Origin: JAPOUP01 sp965199865
GTDB lineage: Bacteria; Pseudomonadota; Alphaproteobacteria; Rhodobacterales; Rhodobacteraceae
Assembly: GCA_965199865.1 (NCBI GenBank)
Contig: CBDATU010000019.1
Coordinates: 62,001 to 126,000 of the forward strand
Reading direction: 5' to 3'
DNA length: 64,000 bases
Shown here: positions 34,939-44,110 of the stretch, piece after piece
Layout of the letters: each line of letters begins with the position of its first letter
Numbering within the stretch: position 1 is the first letter of the stretch
The notes under the pieces: generated by a model
The model's database searches: none
What the model was told of the DNA's origin: nothing
The model's input: only the letters and a program-made list of their open reading frames with translations
Position numbers and translations under genes: made by a program

Positions 34939-35241
34939 AACACCGCTCTTCATCGGAGGCGGATACGCCTCAAATCGCCGTTCGTCCTGCCAAAGGGTTC
35001 TGAAAGGCTCGCTGCGAAACTCCGGCCTTCTCCGCTCAGTTGGTTCCGCTCCGGGCGCCTCGGCCTGTTCGATTACTGCGCTTTGCTGGAAGGGAACGGT
35101 CCGCAACCATGGATGGTTGCCCGGCTGCGTCATTTCCAGTCCCGGACTTCGGACTTTGTGGGTGCCGTCCCGCACAAGGCCGTCAAACCCGGCACCGTCT
35201 ATCGACTGCAGCTGGAGAAGATCCGTGATTTAGCAGCCTAA
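34939..35241 (+). pseudogene. Fragment of an unrecognised protein-coding gene
   Basis: An open 100-codon stretch without a usual start codon near its 5' end. Its C-terminal part reads like real protein: LSWFRSGRLGLFDYCALLEG, then PQPWMVARLRHFQSRTSDFV and KPGTVYRLQLEKIRDLAA before the stop. I do not recognise the family. It may be the 3' remnant of a gene truncated before or with the nearby IS insertion. Confidence 0.35.
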
Positions 35242-35332
35242 CGCGGTCATCACGCCGAAGGAGCGGTCAGCCGTTCCGTCCAGTTGCAGGATACCCGTCT
35301 GGCGGTCTACTGTCAGTTCCGTCGTCCCCGGA

Positions 35333-35818
35333 TCACTCCGAATCTCCGCCGCTACCCGTTTCAGGGCCGACCTCCAGCAGGAACCGGTAGAAATTTCGCG
35401 CCACATCCTCAGCTGTGAGGTCGTTCCTTCTGTCAGGGCGCACCCTGAACGTCATCTTGCTGCGCGCTCCTCTGTCATCAAGATAGGACTGAAGGAACGA
35501 TCTGGTATCAAGCAGGTATTGGACAATTTGCTCCTCGTCCCACACAAGTCCTGCCTTTCCGGCCGCGACAATGGAATTTCCGTAACGGAATCCCTCAATA
35601 ATGCCCGCCTGGCGTCCGATGACTCCGTATAGGTTGGGGCCGGTTCTGGATTTCCTTCCCGCAATGGTGTTTCCCTCGCTGTCCATGACCACATGACAGG
35701 CCTGGCACAGCTTAAACGCCGCTGCGCCCATCTCTGCTTCTTTGGAAAGATGGCTGTCGGCATGGATGGGAAATGCCAGCGCCGCAAGGGAAAGGGTGAG
35801 TGCTGCGAAGCGAATCAT
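35333..35818 (-). CDS. Class I c-type cytochrome, periplasmic
   Basis: A small soluble electron carrier (161 aa, about 140 after export). A signal peptide (MIRFAALTLSLAALAFPIHA) precedes the mature protein. The heme attachment motif CQACH is at residues 38-42. The axial methionine is probably the one in RSKMTFRV. The start at 35818 has AGGA six bases upstream. It lies between hbd and etfA on the same strand, where it is not usually found, and may be a local insertion into the etf-hbd operon or simply a neighbour. Confidence 0.85.
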   Translation of the reverse strand: MIRFAALTLSLAALAFPIHADSHLSKEAEMGAAAFKLCQACHVVMDSEGNTIAGRKSRTGPNLYGVIGRQAGIIEGFRYGNSIVAAGKAGLVWDEEQIVQYLLDTRSFLQSYLDDRGARSKMTFRVRPDRRNDLTAEDVARNFYRFLLEVGPETGSGGDSE

Positions 35819-36063
35819 CTCATTCCTGTTTTCTGCGACCTGCACACGCCTTCCGTTGATCCTGCCAATATGGCCACGCATTGGTGCCGGACCGATTCGG
35901 TTGCCAGATTCGCATGATCACCGGCCTGACGGCTTACGGGTCTGAACAGCAACAGCCCAGGTGGCCACGGACCTCCTGTCTCGTAGCCGCTGCGACACCC
36001 TGGGTTGCGTCCCACTGGCCTCCCACGATTGGAAACCAAGCGGTCACGAAATGGCGGGAATGC

Positions 36064-36996
36064 CTAGTCCGCGAGTTTCTCGATCAACTCGGGCACGGCC
36101 CGGAACAGATCGTCCACCAATCCGTAATCGGCCACCTGGAAGATGGGAGCTTCCTCATCCCTGTTTATCGCTACGATGACTTTTGAATCCTTCATGCCCG
36201 CCAGATGCTGGATGGCTCCTGAAATGCCGACGGCAACGTACAGATCCGGTGCGACCACCTTTCCTGTCTGCCCGACCTGCCAGTCATTGGGCGCATAGCC
36301 CGAATCGACCGCCGCACGGCTGGCGCCGACCGCCGCACCCAGTTTGTCGGCCAGCTTTTCAATCAGTGCGAAATCCTCTTCCGAGCCAACGCCACGACCA
36401 CCGGATACAACAATGCCGGCGCTCGTCAGCTCCGGCCGTTCGCTGTCGGCCCCTCTATCCTCAACCCATTCCGACAGGCCGGTGGCACCGTTAAATGAAA
36501 TGGTCTCCAAAGATGCCGATCCGCCTTCGCCTGCAGAGTCGAATGTGGATGTCCGTATGGTCACTATCTTAATTGCATCGCGGGACTTCACCGTCTGTAT
36601 TGCGTTTCCCGCATAGATCGGGCGCTCGAACGTATCCTCGTCCACTACGGCTGACACGTCTGAAATCACCATCACATCTAGCAGTGCCGCGACTCTTGGC
36701 ATCACGTTTTTCGCGTCGGTCGTTGCTGGCGCAAGGATGTGGCTATAGCCATCCGCCAGCGAAACGATCAGGTCTGCGGTGGTTTCCGCAAGTCTGTGGC
36801 CCAGCGCCGGGTCCTCGGCGCAGAGCACCTTTGACACTCCATCAATCCTGGCCGCAGCCTCGGCGGCTTTCATGGCCGAGGCGCCAGCGCATAGCATCGT
36901 GATATCGCCCAACGGTGCGGCGGCAGCCACGGTCTTTGCGGTTGCGTCAAGCGAAAGCTCGCCGTTGTTCACTTCTCCAAGCAGAAGAACAGCCAT
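36064..36996 (-). CDS. etfA: Electron transfer flavoprotein, alpha subunit
   Basis: The 310-residue FAD-binding subunit that accepts electrons from acyl-CoA dehydrogenases and passes them to ETF:quinone oxidoreductase. The C-terminal FAD domain is typical: PDLYVAVGISGAIQHLAGMK and VAINRDEEAPIFQVADYGLV, with SGGRGVGSEEDF before it. Its ATG overlaps the etfB stop by one base, so the subunits are translationally coupled. The acyl-CoA dehydrogenase Mcd in this window is a plausible electron donor. Confidence 0.96.
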   Translation of the reverse strand: MAVLLLGEVNNGELSLDATAKTVAAAAPLGDITMLCAGASAMKAAEAAARIDGVSKVLCAEDPALGHRLAETTADLIVSLADGYSHILAPATTDAKNVMPRVAALLDVMVISDVSAVVDEDTFERPIYAGNAIQTVKSRDAIKIVTIRTSTFDSAGEGGSASLETISFNGATGLSEWVEDRGADSERPELTSAGIVVSGGRGVGSEEDFALIEKLADKLGAAVGASRAAVDSGYAPNDWQVGQTGKVVAPDLYVAVGISGAIQHLAGMKDSKVIVAINRDEEAPIFQVADYGLVDDLFRAVPELIEKLAD

Positions 36997-37757
36997 CAGA
37001 TCACCCCCGCTTCATCCCTGAGTTTGGCCACAAGCTCGTCAACCGAATTGAGAATGACCCCCGCTTTCCGCGCTTCCGGTTCATCGGTCCTGATGATTTC
37101 CAGCCTGGGGCTGGCGTCTACGCCGTAATCAGCCGGTGTCTTTATATCCAGCGGCTTCCTTTTCGCCCTCATTATGTTTGGAAGTGACGCGTAGCGAGGC
37201 TCGTTGAGCCTCAGGTCGACGGTGATGACGGTTGGCATTCTGACCCGGATCGTCTGCAGTCCGCCATCGACTTCGCGAGTGACGATGGCGTCATCGCCTT
37301 CGACGTCAATTTTCGAGGCAAATGTCGCCTGAGACCAGTTCGCCAGTGCCGCGAGCATCTGACCTGTGGCGTTCATGTCGTTGTCGATGGCCTGTTTCCC
37401 GCAGAGCACAAGGCCCGGCTGTTCCTCGGCGACGATCGCGTTGAGAATCCTTGCGACCGCGAGGGGTTCGATGTCCGTATGGACATCGTCAGCGGCAACG
37501 ATGAGTATCGCTCGGTCAGCGCCCATCGCAAGTGCTGTGCGGAGGGTTTCCTGATTCTGCCTGACACCAATTGAGACTGCGATGATCTCCTCGGCCTTGC
37601 CAGCCTCTTTCAGGCGAATGGCCTCTTCCACCGCTATCTCGTCGAACGGGTTCATTGACATTTTGACGTTCGCTAGATCGACTCCCGATCCGTCCCTCTT
37701 CACGCGGACCTTCACGTTGTAGTCAATCACGCGCTTGACAGGCACCAGTACCTTCAT
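36996..37757 (-). CDS. etfB: Electron transfer flavoprotein, beta subunit
   Basis: The 253-residue AMP-binding subunit of ETF. It begins MKVLVPVKRVIDYNVKVRV and contains KMSMNPFDEIAVEEAIRLKE and LVLCGKQAIDNDMNATGQML, all standard. The ATG at 37757 is preceded by GGAGAGA; further upstream in-frame starts have no family support. It forms an operon with etfA and stands after pduO on the minus strand with 287 bases between them. Confidence 0.96.
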   Translation of the reverse strand: MKVLVPVKRVIDYNVKVRVKRDGSGVDLANVKMSMNPFDEIAVEEAIRLKEAGKAEEIIAVSIGVRQNQETLRTALAMGADRAILIVAADDVHTDIEPLAVARILNAIVAEEQPGLVLCGKQAIDNDMNATGQMLAALANWSQATFASKIDVEGDDAIVTREVDGGLQTIRVRMPTVITVDLRLNEPRYASLPNIMRAKRKPLDIKTPADYGVDASPRLEIIRTDEPEARKAGVILNSVDELVAKLRDEAGVI

Positions 37758-38044
37758 GCGTGTCTCTCCACCAGAAAATTGCCGTGCCCTTGGCGGGCTC
37801 CAGTAAGTCCGACGCCCTGTTACCGGCTTGAACGGCGGGAAAACAGTGAAAAAACGACGCGCCGGCCGATTGATGTTGCGAATTCCATCCATTCACGTCG
37901 GTGCGTGGGCTGGAAATGGGCATGGCGGGAACCAGATGGCAATGCCCTGCAGGAATCAGTCCATGGCTGGGCATCCGTCGTGTACCCCGCAGCCGGCTGT
38001 GCCGAACTCTGGTTCCTGATCGAATCCGCGTGGCAGGCCCGTGT

Positions 38045-38617
38045 TCAGCGATTGGCGCCTGGAACCCACAGCACGTCACTGGTGCCGCCTTCGTTGGCAA
38101 TGCGGGCCGCGACGAAGAACCAGTCACTGAGTCGGTTGAGGTATTTCATTGCGGCGGGGTTCACGCTCTCGCGGGAAGCAAGTTCGACGATCAGCCGTTC
38201 CGCACGCCGCGAAACCGTTCGGCACAGATGCAGGTGCGCGGCAAGTGCCGAACCGCTAGGCAGGACAAAGCTTCGAAGCGGTTCCAGAGCCTCGTTCATT
38301 TCATCGATTTCGGCTTCGAGCCGTGACACCTGATCCTCCGAAACGCGAAGCGGCGCATGTTCGGCATCAGCGTCCCGCTCCATGTCCGGGCGGCAGAGGT
38401 CGGCGCCCACATCGAACAGGTCGTTCTGGATGCGGGAGAGACGGGAGGCGAGATCGTCCCCGGCATAAAGACGCGCCAGTCCAACGGTGGCATTGGTTTC
38501 ATCGACCGTGCCGTAGGCATGGACACGTGCCGAAGTCTTGGAGACTCGCCTGCCATTGCCGAGCGCCGTTTCGCCCGCATCCCCGGTTTTCGTATAGATT
38601 CTGTTCAGGACGACCAT
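38045..38617 (-). CDS. Cob(I)alamin adenosyltransferase, PduO type
   Basis: Transfers the adenosyl group of ATP to cob(I)alamin to make adenosylcobalamin (190 aa). The ATP loop YTKTGDAGETALGNGRRVSK and the catalytic segment VHAYGTVDETNA are present, as are LCRTVSRRAERLIVEL and YLNRLSDWFFVAARI. GGAGGG six bases upstream supports ATG 38617. It overlaps the upstream HIG1 gene stop by one base. It completes the B12 theme of the window: its product is the cofactor of ethylmalonyl-CoA and methylmalonyl-CoA mutases. Confidence 0.94.
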   Translation of the reverse strand: MVVLNRIYTKTGDAGETALGNGRRVSKTSARVHAYGTVDETNATVGLARLYAGDDLASRLSRIQNDLFDVGADLCRPDMERDADAEHAPLRVSEDQVSRLEAEIDEMNEALEPLRSFVLPSGSALAAHLHLCRTVSRRAERLIVELASRESVNPAAMKYLNRLSDWFFVAARIANEGGTSDVLWVPGANR

Positions 38618-38826
38618 CAACCACCCTCCGTCTGGCGGAGGAATACAAACGCCAGGATTATCAGGACCGCAATTGCCTGAGCCGCGATTCGATAGCGCAT
38701 GATTCGGTTGGCATGCCTGCGGTTGAATTCGCCACCGCGTGCGAAGCCGCCAATTCCAATCATTAGAATGACCAATACGACCAGGACTGAGGCGGCGATA
38801 ACGATGAAGAATGGATCATGCCACAT
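38617..38826 (-). CDS. Small twin-transmembrane protein with HIG1 domain
   Basis: A 69-residue inner-membrane protein with two hydrophobic helices (about residues 6-27 and 46-63) joined by a conserved polar loop GGFARGGEFNRRHANRIMRY, the hypoxia-induced (HIG1_N) motif. Bacterial members are of unclear function; mitochondrial relatives support respiratory complexes. It is coupled to pduO by a TGATG junction. Confidence 0.8.
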   Translation of the reverse strand: MWHDPFFIVIAASVLVVLVILMIGIGGFARGGEFNRRHANRIMRYRIAAQAIAVLIILAFVFLRQTEGG

Positions 38827-38904
38827 TAGACTGTCCTTCGGATGTCCGTTTGTCTCAGTATAGCGGATGTGCCCGAAAAGGCGAAGGTCGAGCCATCGTG
38901 GTGG

Positions 38905-39738
38905 TCACCTCCTCGTGATCAGCCAGTCAAGAGCACGGGTCGGAAGCAGACGCCGCATCGTGCCAGCAATGTGGGTCACCTTGGTGACGTAGTAGCGTGG
39001 CCTGGGTCGATGCGCTTCCAGTGCATGTATCAGTTTATCCGTGACGGCGGTGGGTGGAAGCTCAAAGGGATCGGGAGTGGGATCGGATGCGTAGAGCCTT
39101 TTGATCAGTTGCGTGTCATAATCAGCCCTGCAGGTGGAGGACCTCCAGTCAATCCAGCGTTCGAAATGCGGGATGGAGTTCTCACGGAATTTCGTGGTGA
39201 TCGGACCGGGCTCAATCAGGGACACAGAGATCCGGGTGCCTCTCATCTCGACCCTCAATGTATCGGTATAGCCCTCAAGCGCATATTTTGTGGATACATA
39301 TGCGCCGCGCCAGCGCATGGGGATGAAGCCCAGGACTGAAGAACACTGGACGATTCGGCCATGTCCCTGTTTGCGCATGACCGGAATGACGGCGCGGGTC
39401 AATTCGTGCCAGCCAAAAAAGTTGGCTTCGAAAATCGAGCGCAGCGCATCCGTCGGAAGATCCTCCACCGCGCCGGGGAGGCCATATGCGCCGTTGTTGA
39501 AGAGCGCATCCAGAGTTCCATCCGTTTCCGCCAGAACCTCGTCAAGTGCCTCTCCGACACTTTGGCCGTCACAATAGTCGAGTCGCGGACTTCTGAACCC
39601 CTCCATGCGCAGACGTTCGCAATCGGTTTCGGCCCGACAGGATGCGAACACATTCCAGCCGCGTTCCCTGAGTGTGTGGGCTGCGTCATATCCTATACCT
39701 GACGAACACCCGGTGATCAGAATCGAACGATCAGACAT
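38905..39738 (-). CDS. Short-chain dehydrogenase/reductase
   Basis: A classical SDR oxidoreductase (277 aa). The NAD(P) motif ILITGCSSGIGYDAA is at the N-terminus, NNGAYG marks the NNAG position and CSSVLGFIPM holds the catalytic serine. YVSTKYALEGYTD carries the YxxxK pair. The start at 39738 has GAAAGGTAGG just upstream. The C-terminal extension is typical of SDRs acting on lipids or long-chain substrates. The substrate is unknown. Confidence 0.87.
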   Translation of the reverse strand: MSDRSILITGCSSGIGYDAAHTLRERGWNVFASCRAETDCERLRMEGFRSPRLDYCDGQSVGEALDEVLAETDGTLDALFNNGAYGLPGAVEDLPTDALRSIFEANFFGWHELTRAVIPVMRKQGHGRIVQCSSVLGFIPMRWRGAYVSTKYALEGYTDTLRVEMRGTRISVSLIEPGPITTKFRENSIPHFERWIDWRSSTCRADYDTQLIKRLYASDPTPDPFELPPTAVTDKLIHALEAHRPRPRYYVTKVTHIAGTMRRLLPTRALDWLITRR

Positions 39739-39946
39739 GCCTACCTTTCCTCTGTCCATATGCGCCTATGGCAGCGCTTCGGAGCATCCGTCCTTTGATT
39801 CATTTCATGAAGAAGGACATACAAGTGGAAGCGGGGTCACTTTCATATATGGTTTCCCTGAATTATGTAACCGGAGCGCAGGCGGAGACTCAAATCCCGT
39901 GGCGGACTGCTCTGCCCGAAGGCATGGATCGTGGAGGTCGCGCAAC

Positions 39947-40375
39947 ATGGAATTATCGGCGCAGGAATGCGCGGTGCGCAGCGCTCGGGCCATGTGGGCA
40001 AGTGACGATGCCAGCAGGTGGTTCGGAATGTCACTTGACGAAATCGCACCAGGGCGGGCGGTGCTGAGGATGACGATCGAACAGCATCATACCAACGGGC
40101 ATGACATTTGCCATGGTGGGGTGATTTTTTCCTTGGCGGACAGCGCTTTCGCATTTGCCTGCAACAGTTACAACAAAGTGGCGGTCGCTCAGCACAACAT
40201 GATAAGTTTCATCGCGCCAGGGCGGCTGGGTGATGTCCTGACCGCGACCGCATGCGAAGTCAGCCTTAATGGGCGCAGTGGCATCTACGACGTCCGGGTA
40301 ACCCGAGGAAATGGTGAGGTAATCGCGGAGATGCGCGGTTGTTCCCGGATGGTTCGCGGAACGCATTTCGAATAA
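39947..40375 (+). CDS. paaI: Hydroxyphenylacetyl-CoA thioesterase PaaI
   Basis: A hot-dog-fold acyl-CoA thioesterase (142 aa) that rescues CoA from dead-end phenylacetyl-CoA derivatives. The active-site motif NGHDICHGGVIFSLADSAFA is characteristic of PaaI. The ATG at 39947 follows a GGAGG; longer in-frame starts are unlikely. It is 11 bases upstream of paaK, so the two are co-transcribed. Confidence 0.92.
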   Translation: MELSAQECAVRSARAMWASDDASRWFGMSLDEIAPGRAVLRMTIEQHHTNGHDICHGGVIFSLADSAFAFACNSYNKVAVAQHNMISFIAPGRLGDVLTATACEVSLNGRSGIYDVRVTRGNGEVIAEMRGCSRMVRGTHFE

Positions 40376-40386
40376 GGACAGTGAAG

Positions 40387-41691
40387 ATGAAAGACCTGAC
40401 GCCAGACCGATCGACGCTGGAGCCCATTGAGATCGCGAGCCGCGATGAGATTCAGGCGCTGCAGCTCAAGCGGCTCAAATGGTCCTTGCGCCATGCCTAT
40501 GACAGAGTTCCGATGTATCGCAACAGGTTCGAAAGGCATGGAGTGCACCCCGATGACCTGAAGTCGCTTGAGGATCTGGCGAAGTTTCCGTTCACGGTCA
40601 AAGCCGATCTGCGCGACGGATATCCATTCGGGCTCTTCGCCGTTCCTCGCGAAAGAATCGTTCGAATCCATGCCTCGTCCGGCACCACGGGCAAACCGAC
40701 CGTTGTCGGATACACCCAGCGGGATATTGACAGCTGGGCGGCGCTTGTGGCCCGGTCGTTGCGCGCAGGCGGAACGCGTCCTGGAGATGTCGTGCATGTT
40801 GCCTATGGGTACGGGCTGTTCACTGGTGGTCTCGGCGCACATTACGGTGCTGAACGGATGGGATGCACCGTGGTTCCGGTTTCCGGCGGCATGACGCCTC
40901 GCCAGGTGACGCTGATAAGGGATTTCAGGCCAACGACGATCATGGTGACCCCTAGCTATATGCTCAACATTCTCGAACAGTTCCATGATCAGGGACTTGA
41001 TCCCCGGGAATGTTCGCTGGATGTTGGGATATTCGGAGCGGAACCCTGGACCAACGCCATGCGCGGGGAAATCGAGCAGGCGTTCGATATGCATGCGGTG
41101 GATATCTACGGACTATCCGAGGTGATGGGACCTGGAGTCGCCAATGAATGTGTCGAAACCAAGGATGGCCCACATATCTGGGAAGATCATTTCTATCCAG
41201 AGGTCATCGACCCGGAAACAGGTATGCCTGTATCCGAGGGCAAAACGGGCGAGCTTGTATTCACGACGCTTACCAGGGAAGGGATGCCCCTGGTCCGGTA
41301 TCGGACGCGGGATCTGACAAGACTGCTACCGGGGACGGCGCGGTCAATGCGGCGGATGGCCAAGATCACCGGTCGGTCGGATGACATGATCATCCTGCGC
41401 GGCGTCAATGTGTTTCCGACCCAGATTGAGGAGCAGGTTCTGGCGACGGATGGTCTCGCGGTGCATTTCCAGCTGGAACTCCATAGCAGGGGTCGCCTGG
41501 ATGCGCTGCGTGTACATGTGGAAGCGAACACCTTGGATGAAGTCGGTAGGACGGCGGTGGGGCGTGCGCTGTCGGATCGGATCAGGGGCGTGGTTGGCGT
41601 GTCGGTTGAGGTCGTGGTTGGTGGCCCGGGTTCGGTTCCGCGGTCGGAAGGCAAAGCGGTGAGGCTGGTGGACAATCGGTTGAAAGGGTAA
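40387..41691 (+). CDS. paaK: Phenylacetate-CoA ligase
   Basis: Activates phenylacetate to phenylacetyl-CoA with ATP and CoA, the first step of aerobic phenylacetate breakdown (434 aa). AMP-binding motifs are clear: IHASSGTTGKPTVVGY, FGAEPWTN, YGLSEVMGPGVANECVE, YRTRDLTRLLPG and GRSDDMIILRGVNVFPTQIE. It starts at ATG 40387. It lies downstream of paaI and faces the paaABCDE operon tail-to-tail. Confidence 0.95.
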   Translation: MKDLTPDRSTLEPIEIASRDEIQALQLKRLKWSLRHAYDRVPMYRNRFERHGVHPDDLKSLEDLAKFPFTVKADLRDGYPFGLFAVPRERIVRIHASSGTTGKPTVVGYTQRDIDSWAALVARSLRAGGTRPGDVVHVAYGYGLFTGGLGAHYGAERMGCTVVPVSGGMTPRQVTLIRDFRPTTIMVTPSYMLNILEQFHDQGLDPRECSLDVGIFGAEPWTNAMRGEIEQAFDMHAVDIYGLSEVMGPGVANECVETKDGPHIWEDHFYPEVIDPETGMPVSEGKTGELVFTTLTREGMPLVRYRTRDLTRLLPGTARSMRRMAKITGRSDDMIILRGVNVFPTQIEEQVLATDGLAVHFQLELHSRGRLDALRVHVEANTLDEVGRTAVGRALSDRIRGVVGVSVEVVVGGPGSVPRSEGKAVRLVDNRLKG

Positions 41692-41728
41692 TGCGTGAAG
41701 CGCCGCGTTTCGTTTCCGCCTATGGGGT

Positions 41729-41763
41729 CCGCTGAACCGGTGTCGGGCCAGTCCGGTTCGCGG
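41729..41763. terminator. Inverted repeat between convergent paaK and paaE
   Basis: CCGCTGAACCGG at 41729-41740 pairs with CCGGTTCGCGG at 41753-41763 (one base bulged) over a 12-base loop, between two converging genes. There is no T-run on either side, so intrinsic termination is only a possibility. Confidence 0.3.
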
Positions 41764-41813
41764 TGGCACGTTACCGTCTGGATCGGGATCCGTCGGTGGT
41801 CTTCGATAGGCGG

Positions 41814-42884
41814 TTACTGATCATAGTCTATGACTATCCTGTCTCCCAAAGGTACGCCCTGGCAGGTCAATACGTATCCTGCGCGAACTTCGTAGTCCTC
41901 CAGCGCATGATTCGCCGCCATCTCCACTTCTCCGGTCAGGAGCTTTGCGCGGCAGGTGGAGCAGACACCTGCGCGACAGGCATAGGGCGCATCCATGGAA
42001 TGGGCGTTGAAGGCGTCAAGCAGCCTGGTTCCATCGCGTGGGATCCGAAAGGTTCGGGTGCGGCCATCCAATGTGACAGTGGCCTCGCAGCCCTGGAGCC
42101 GCTGCTCTGGATCGGCTTCTGTCACTGGCTTTGGAAGGCGACCCGGCTGACCTGATCTGAAGATCTCGAACCTGATCCTGTCTTTCTCCAGCCCATGGGC
42201 TTTCAGTGCGGCGATGACCGTGTTCATCATTGGTTCCGGACCGCAGATGAAGGCGGTATCCATGCGCTTTACACTGATCCAGTGCCTGAACAGCTGGTCA
42301 CACTTCTCCATGTCGACGCGACCGGTGAACAGGTCGATGTCCTGACTGTCGGATTCAAGGATATGGATAATGTTCAGGCGGCCGAGAAAGTGGTTTTTCA
42401 GGTCTTCCAGTTCTTCGCGGAACATGATCGTGCCGACTGCCCTGTTTGCATAGATCAGCGTGAACGCGGAATGCGGCTCACGGACAAGTACGGTGCGCAG
42501 GATCGACAGCACCGGCGTGATTCCGGACCCGCCCGCGATGCAGAGATAGTGCCTGGCCATCTCGGGTTTGATCGGAACGAAAAACCGGCCGGAAGGCGGC
42601 ATGGCTTCAAGTCGTTCGCCCGCTCTGAGTTCGGTGTTGGCCCAGGTTGAGAACGCGCCACCTTCGACACGCTTTATTCCGATCTGGATCCTGCCGTCAT
42701 CGACGCCGGTGCAGATCGAGTAGTTGCGGCGCAGCTCGGTGCCGCCGAAATCGCGGCGGAAGGTCAGGTATTGACCCTGCGTGAATGCGAATACCGCTGG
42801 ATCGTCCGGTTCCAATGTCACGACAACTGCTTCGCGGATAGTCTTGCGGACCTCTGTGACCGTTAAGGGGTGGAACCGGGGCAT
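41814..42884 (-). CDS. paaE: Phenylacetyl-CoA epoxidase reductase subunit PaaE
   Basis: Delivers electrons from NADPH to the PaaABC epoxidase (356 aa). The N-terminal flavodoxin-reductase part has RRNYSICTG (FAD) and CIAGGSGITPVLSILR (NADPH). The C-terminal plant-type 2Fe-2S ferredoxin domain has ACRAGVCSTCRAKLLTGEVE, with the fourth cysteine in YVLTCQG. It is the last gene of paaABCDE and begins 3 bases after the paaD stop. Confidence 0.95.
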   Translation of the reverse strand: MPRFHPLTVTEVRKTIREAVVVTLEPDDPAVFAFTQGQYLTFRRDFGGTELRRNYSICTGVDDGRIQIGIKRVEGGAFSTWANTELRAGERLEAMPPSGRFFVPIKPEMARHYLCIAGGSGITPVLSILRTVLVREPHSAFTLIYANRAVGTIMFREELEDLKNHFLGRLNIIHILESDSQDIDLFTGRVDMEKCDQLFRHWISVKRMDTAFICGPEPMMNTVIAALKAHGLEKDRIRFEIFRSGQPGRLPKPVTEADPEQRLQGCEATVTLDGRTRTFRIPRDGTRLLDAFNAHSMDAPYACRAGVCSTCRAKLLTGEVEMAANHALEDYEVRAGYVLTCQGVPLGDRIVIDYDQ

Positions 42885-42887
42885 AGG

Positions 42888-43355
42888 TTAGATGCACTTG
42901 AAATAGTCAAATGGTTCCAGACAGGCGCTGCAGCGCCACTGCGCCTTGCAGGGTGTTGAGCCGAACTGGCTTACCAAAGTCAGGTCGGATGCGCCGCATC
43001 GGGGGCATTGTTCCGGAACACCTGCGTTCTGAGGTGGCGCTATGCCGTAGGATTCCAGGCTTGCCCGGCCCTTTTCCGATAGCCAGTCGGTTGTCCAGGG
43101 TGGGGATATCTGACGGTTGAGGCGGATTTTTTCGATACCCCTATCGCGTAGGGTTCGTTCGATATCCATTTCGATCACCGATGTTGCCGGGCAACCGGAA
43201 TAGGTCGGAGTTATCGTTACCTCGCATGTCCCCTCACGCCAGCGGATGGCGCGGACAATACCAAGATCGACAACGCTGATCACGGGAATCTCAGGGTCTG
43301 GCACCTGGTCGAGCAAGTCCCAGATCTCTTCAGCGGGAACCTGAATCCGGTTCAC
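42888..43355 (-). CDS. paaD: Phenylacetyl-CoA epoxidase assembly protein PaaD
   Basis: Thought to mature the iron centres of the epoxidase (155 aa). The N-terminus is a MIP18/DUF59 domain: VPDPEIPVISVVDLGIVRAI and TYSGCPATSVIEMDIERTL. The C-terminus is a four-cysteine zinc ribbon: CPRCGASD, then CKAQWRCSACLEPFDYFKC. A GTG start at 43355 is preferred because it makes a 4-base GTGA overlap with the paaC stop; other in-frame starts would lie inside paaC. Confidence 0.92.
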   Translation of the reverse strand: MNRIQVPAEEIWDLLDQVPDPEIPVISVVDLGIVRAIRWREGTCEVTITPTYSGCPATSVIEMDIERTLRDRGIEKIRLNRQISPPWTTDWLSEKGRASLESYGIAPPQNAGVPEQCPRCGASDLTLVSQFGSTPCKAQWRCSACLEPFDYFKCI

Positions 43356-44110
43356 CACCCAGCTCCAGGATAGGCGCGCTGAAGCCACTGCATTTCGGCG
43401 AGGACATAGCCGAGATGCTCACTGTGACGGCCTGACTTGCCACCGAGCTGTGCGAAGCTGCCGTCAGGCAATGTCAGGCCACCCTCTGTTTCTAGGCGTT
43501 GCATGATGGCGAGCCAGCCGTCGCGCAGTTCGACGGGATTGGGTGCAATTCCGGTAAGGGCGAGTTCCTGGTCGATTTCGTCCGGGGTGAACATCTCGCC
43601 AGTATAGGGCCACAGGACATCCAGTGCGGTCTGCATGCGTGCGTGACTTTCCTCGGTGCCATCGGACAGACGGACGCAGAGATCGGCGGATCGGGTGAGG
43701 TGATAGGCTACCTCCCTGCTGGTCTTTCGGGCGATGTCCGCAACACGGATGTCAGCCGATGCCTGAAGCCGCTCAAGCATCAGACCTGACCAGGCATCGT
43801 AAAGGAACTGCCGCATGATCGTCGTGCCGAAGTCGCCATTCGGGCGTTCCGCAATCAGCAGGTTGCGGAACTCGAACGCATCTCGAAGATAGGCCAGCGC
43901 ATCGGCGTCGCGCCCCCTGCCTTCCACTTCCCCCGCCAGTCCGAGCCAGAGTCGGGTCTGTCCGATGAGGTCGAGCGCGGTGTTGGCAAGCGCGATGTCT
44001 TCTTCCAGAACGGGTCCATGACCGCACCATTCGCTGACGCGGTGGCCCAGGATCAAAGTGGTGTCACCGAGTCGGAGAAGCAGCTGGAACAACGCGTTCT
44101 CGCGATCCAT
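43352..44110 (-). CDS. paaC: Phenylacetyl-CoA epoxidase structural subunit PaaC
   Basis: Non-catalytic ferritin-like partner of PaaA in the epoxidase core (252 aa). Family segments include LLRLGDTTLILGHRVSEWCG, EDIALANTALDLIGQTRLWL and RQFLYDAWSGLMLERL. It overlaps paaD by 4 bases and starts one base after the paaB stop. Confidence 0.95.
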   Translation of the reverse strand: MDRENALFQLLLRLGDTTLILGHRVSEWCGHGPVLEEDIALANTALDLIGQTRLWLGLAGEVEGRGRDADALAYLRDAFEFRNLLIAERPNGDFGTTIMRQFLYDAWSGLMLERLQASADIRVADIARKTSREVAYHLTRSADLCVRLSDGTEESHARMQTALDVLWPYTGEMFTPDEIDQELALTGIAPNPVELRDGWLAIMQRLETEGGLTLPDGSFAQLGGKSGRHSEHLGYVLAEMQWLQRAYPGAGW

